The translations under genes were made by a program, and so were the position numbers. DNA of 6,164 nt, taken from the NCBI GenBank assembly GCA_023460975.1, contig JAEWOG010000054.1:1-6164 (forward strand). The letters are read 5' to 3'. Origin of the DNA: Actinomycetes bacterium. GTDB lineage: Bacteria > Actinomycetota > Actinomycetes > Propionibacteriales > Nocardioidaceae. A model generated the notes under the pieces. It did not search any database. It saw only the letters and a list, made by a program, of their open reading frames with translations, and was not told the origin of the DNA. Positions within the stretch are counted from its first letter, which is position 1, and each line of letters begins with the position of its first letter. Positions 5,619 through 6,164 of this stretch are shown here, piece after piece.

Positions 5619-6164
5619 GTGCTCGTGGTTCTCGGGGGTTCCGGGCTCGTGGTAGTGCCCGGTCTCCTCCGTGAAGGGCTTCACCGGAGCCGTGACCTCG
5701 ATGGTCGAGCCGTCGGCGAACTCGAGCACGAAGGTGACCTCGTCCCCTGCCTTGAGCTCGTCGGTGACCTCCATGAGCATGATGTGGTTGCCACCCGGCT
5801 GCAGCAGTTGGCCGCGGCCGGACTCGAGGGTGAGGCCACCCTCGATCTGCCGCATCACCATCTCACCGTCCACCTCGGCCATCTCGTGCAGTTCGGTCCG
5901 GCCCGCGACGTCGGTGGAGGCGCCCACGAGTTCGACGGCCTCTTCGCCGTCGTTGTCGAGCAGCATGAACGCGGCCGTCATCGAGGTGTCCTCGGACCCC
6001 TCGGTCGCGCGGACCCACGGGTCCTCGATCGTGATGGCGGAGGCCTGCTCGGCCGCGGCGGGCTCCGCCGGGGCCTCGGAGCCACAGCCAGCGAGGACAA
6101 CGCTCGCCAGGGCAGCGGCCAGCAGGCCAGCCGCCGTGCGGGTGGGGGTGGGCAGGGTCGTACG
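5616..6164 (-). CDS. PCu(A)C copper-chaperone lipoprotein, 5' end outside the window
   Basis: The frame stays open to the right edge, giving 182 visible residues without the start codon. The ATG at 5981 is internal, since the codons above it encode a lipoprotein signal and the first strand of the domain. A hydrophobic stretch (visible residues 11-26) ends in the lipobox VLAGC with Cys27, so the protein should be anchored to the outer membrane face by a lipid. A short Ala/Glu/Pro linker follows, then the PCu(A)C (DUF461) domain, from ITIEDPWVRAT (44-54) to about 165. The Cu(I)-binding pattern H-x-M...M...H-x-M is present as His93/Met95, Met104, His127/Met129. Family members bind extracytoplasmic copper and pass it to cuproenzymes. 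The C-terminus adds GHYHEPGTPENHEH, with four His (170, 172, 180, 182). It is first in the visible operon, 6 nt before the DyP gene. Confidence 0.92.
   Translation of the reverse strand, partial: RTTLPTPTRTAAGLLAAALASVVLAGCGSEAPAEPAAAEQASAITIEDPWVRATEGSEDTSMTAAFMLLDNDGEEAVELVGASTDVAGRTELHEMAEVDGEMVMRQIEGGLTLESGRGQLLQPGGNHIMLMEVTDELKAGDEVTFVLEFADGSTIEVTAPVKPFTEETGHYHEPGTPENHEH

Noticed and set aside
5616..5981. PCu(A)C protein starting at the ATG at 5979-5981
   Set aside because: The upstream frame is open and encodes a signal peptide, the lipobox Cys and the ITIEDPWVRAT start of the domain. The 5981 ATG would delete the first strand and the export signal.
1..6164. tRNA, rRNA, riboswitch or insertion sequence with a transposase
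   Set aside because: No cloverleaf with CCA end, no rRNA-like stretch, no transposase-like ORF and no terminal inverted repeats with target duplication were seen by eye.

Overview
The window is GC-rich throughout and comes from an actinobacterial chromosome. A DUF222/HNH-type C-terminus, two LytR-CpsA-Psr (LCP) proteins, a Tat-exported DyP peroxidase, a PCu(A)C lipoprotein and many copies of a GTTTCGACARGCTCAACCAG palindromic repeat together suggest Propionibacteriales or a close relative (Nocardioidaceae or Propionibacteriaceae). That placement is inferred from gene content and not proven.

Layout, left to right. (1) At 2-124 is the last 40 codons of a + strand DUF222/HNH endonuclease-like gene, followed by a GC-rich hairpin. 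(2) At about 175-400 the convergent intergenic region is filled by a degenerate array of a palindromic repeat. (3) At 425-3388 two divergently transcribed LCP genes are separated by a 132-bp control region. The left one (- strand) has four predicted membrane segments and a long Ala/Thr/Pro-rich tail. The right one (+ strand) has a disordered Pro/Arg-rich N-terminus and a single membrane anchor, and is probably translated leaderless. (4) At 3392-6164 a tight - strand cluster reads PCu(A)C copper-chaperone lipoprotein, Tat-dependent DyP haem peroxidase, then an HSL-type alpha/beta hydrolase. The gaps are 6 nt and 1 nt, so this is almost certainly one operon. The copper protein runs off the right edge, and its annotated start must lie upstream of the window.

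How the genes work together. The LCP pair most likely attaches lipid-linked glycopolymers to peptidoglycan at the outer membrane face. The right-hand operon combines extracytoplasmic copper handling with an exported haem peroxidase. This resembles the Streptomyces copper-chaperone/DtpA arrangement, which serves maturation of a copper oxidase. The role of the co-translated esterase is unknown. The LCP gene and the operon converge with only 3 nt between stop codons, and each gene end contains a hairpin that could terminate the opposing transcript.

Most of the window is ordinary actinobacterial housekeeping and envelope biology. I did not find evidence for a wholly new system. The items most worth a second look are the repeat array, the PCu(A)C-DyP-esterase operon, the reciprocal hairpins at the convergent junction, and the inverted repeat with a leaderless start at the divergent LCP promoter.
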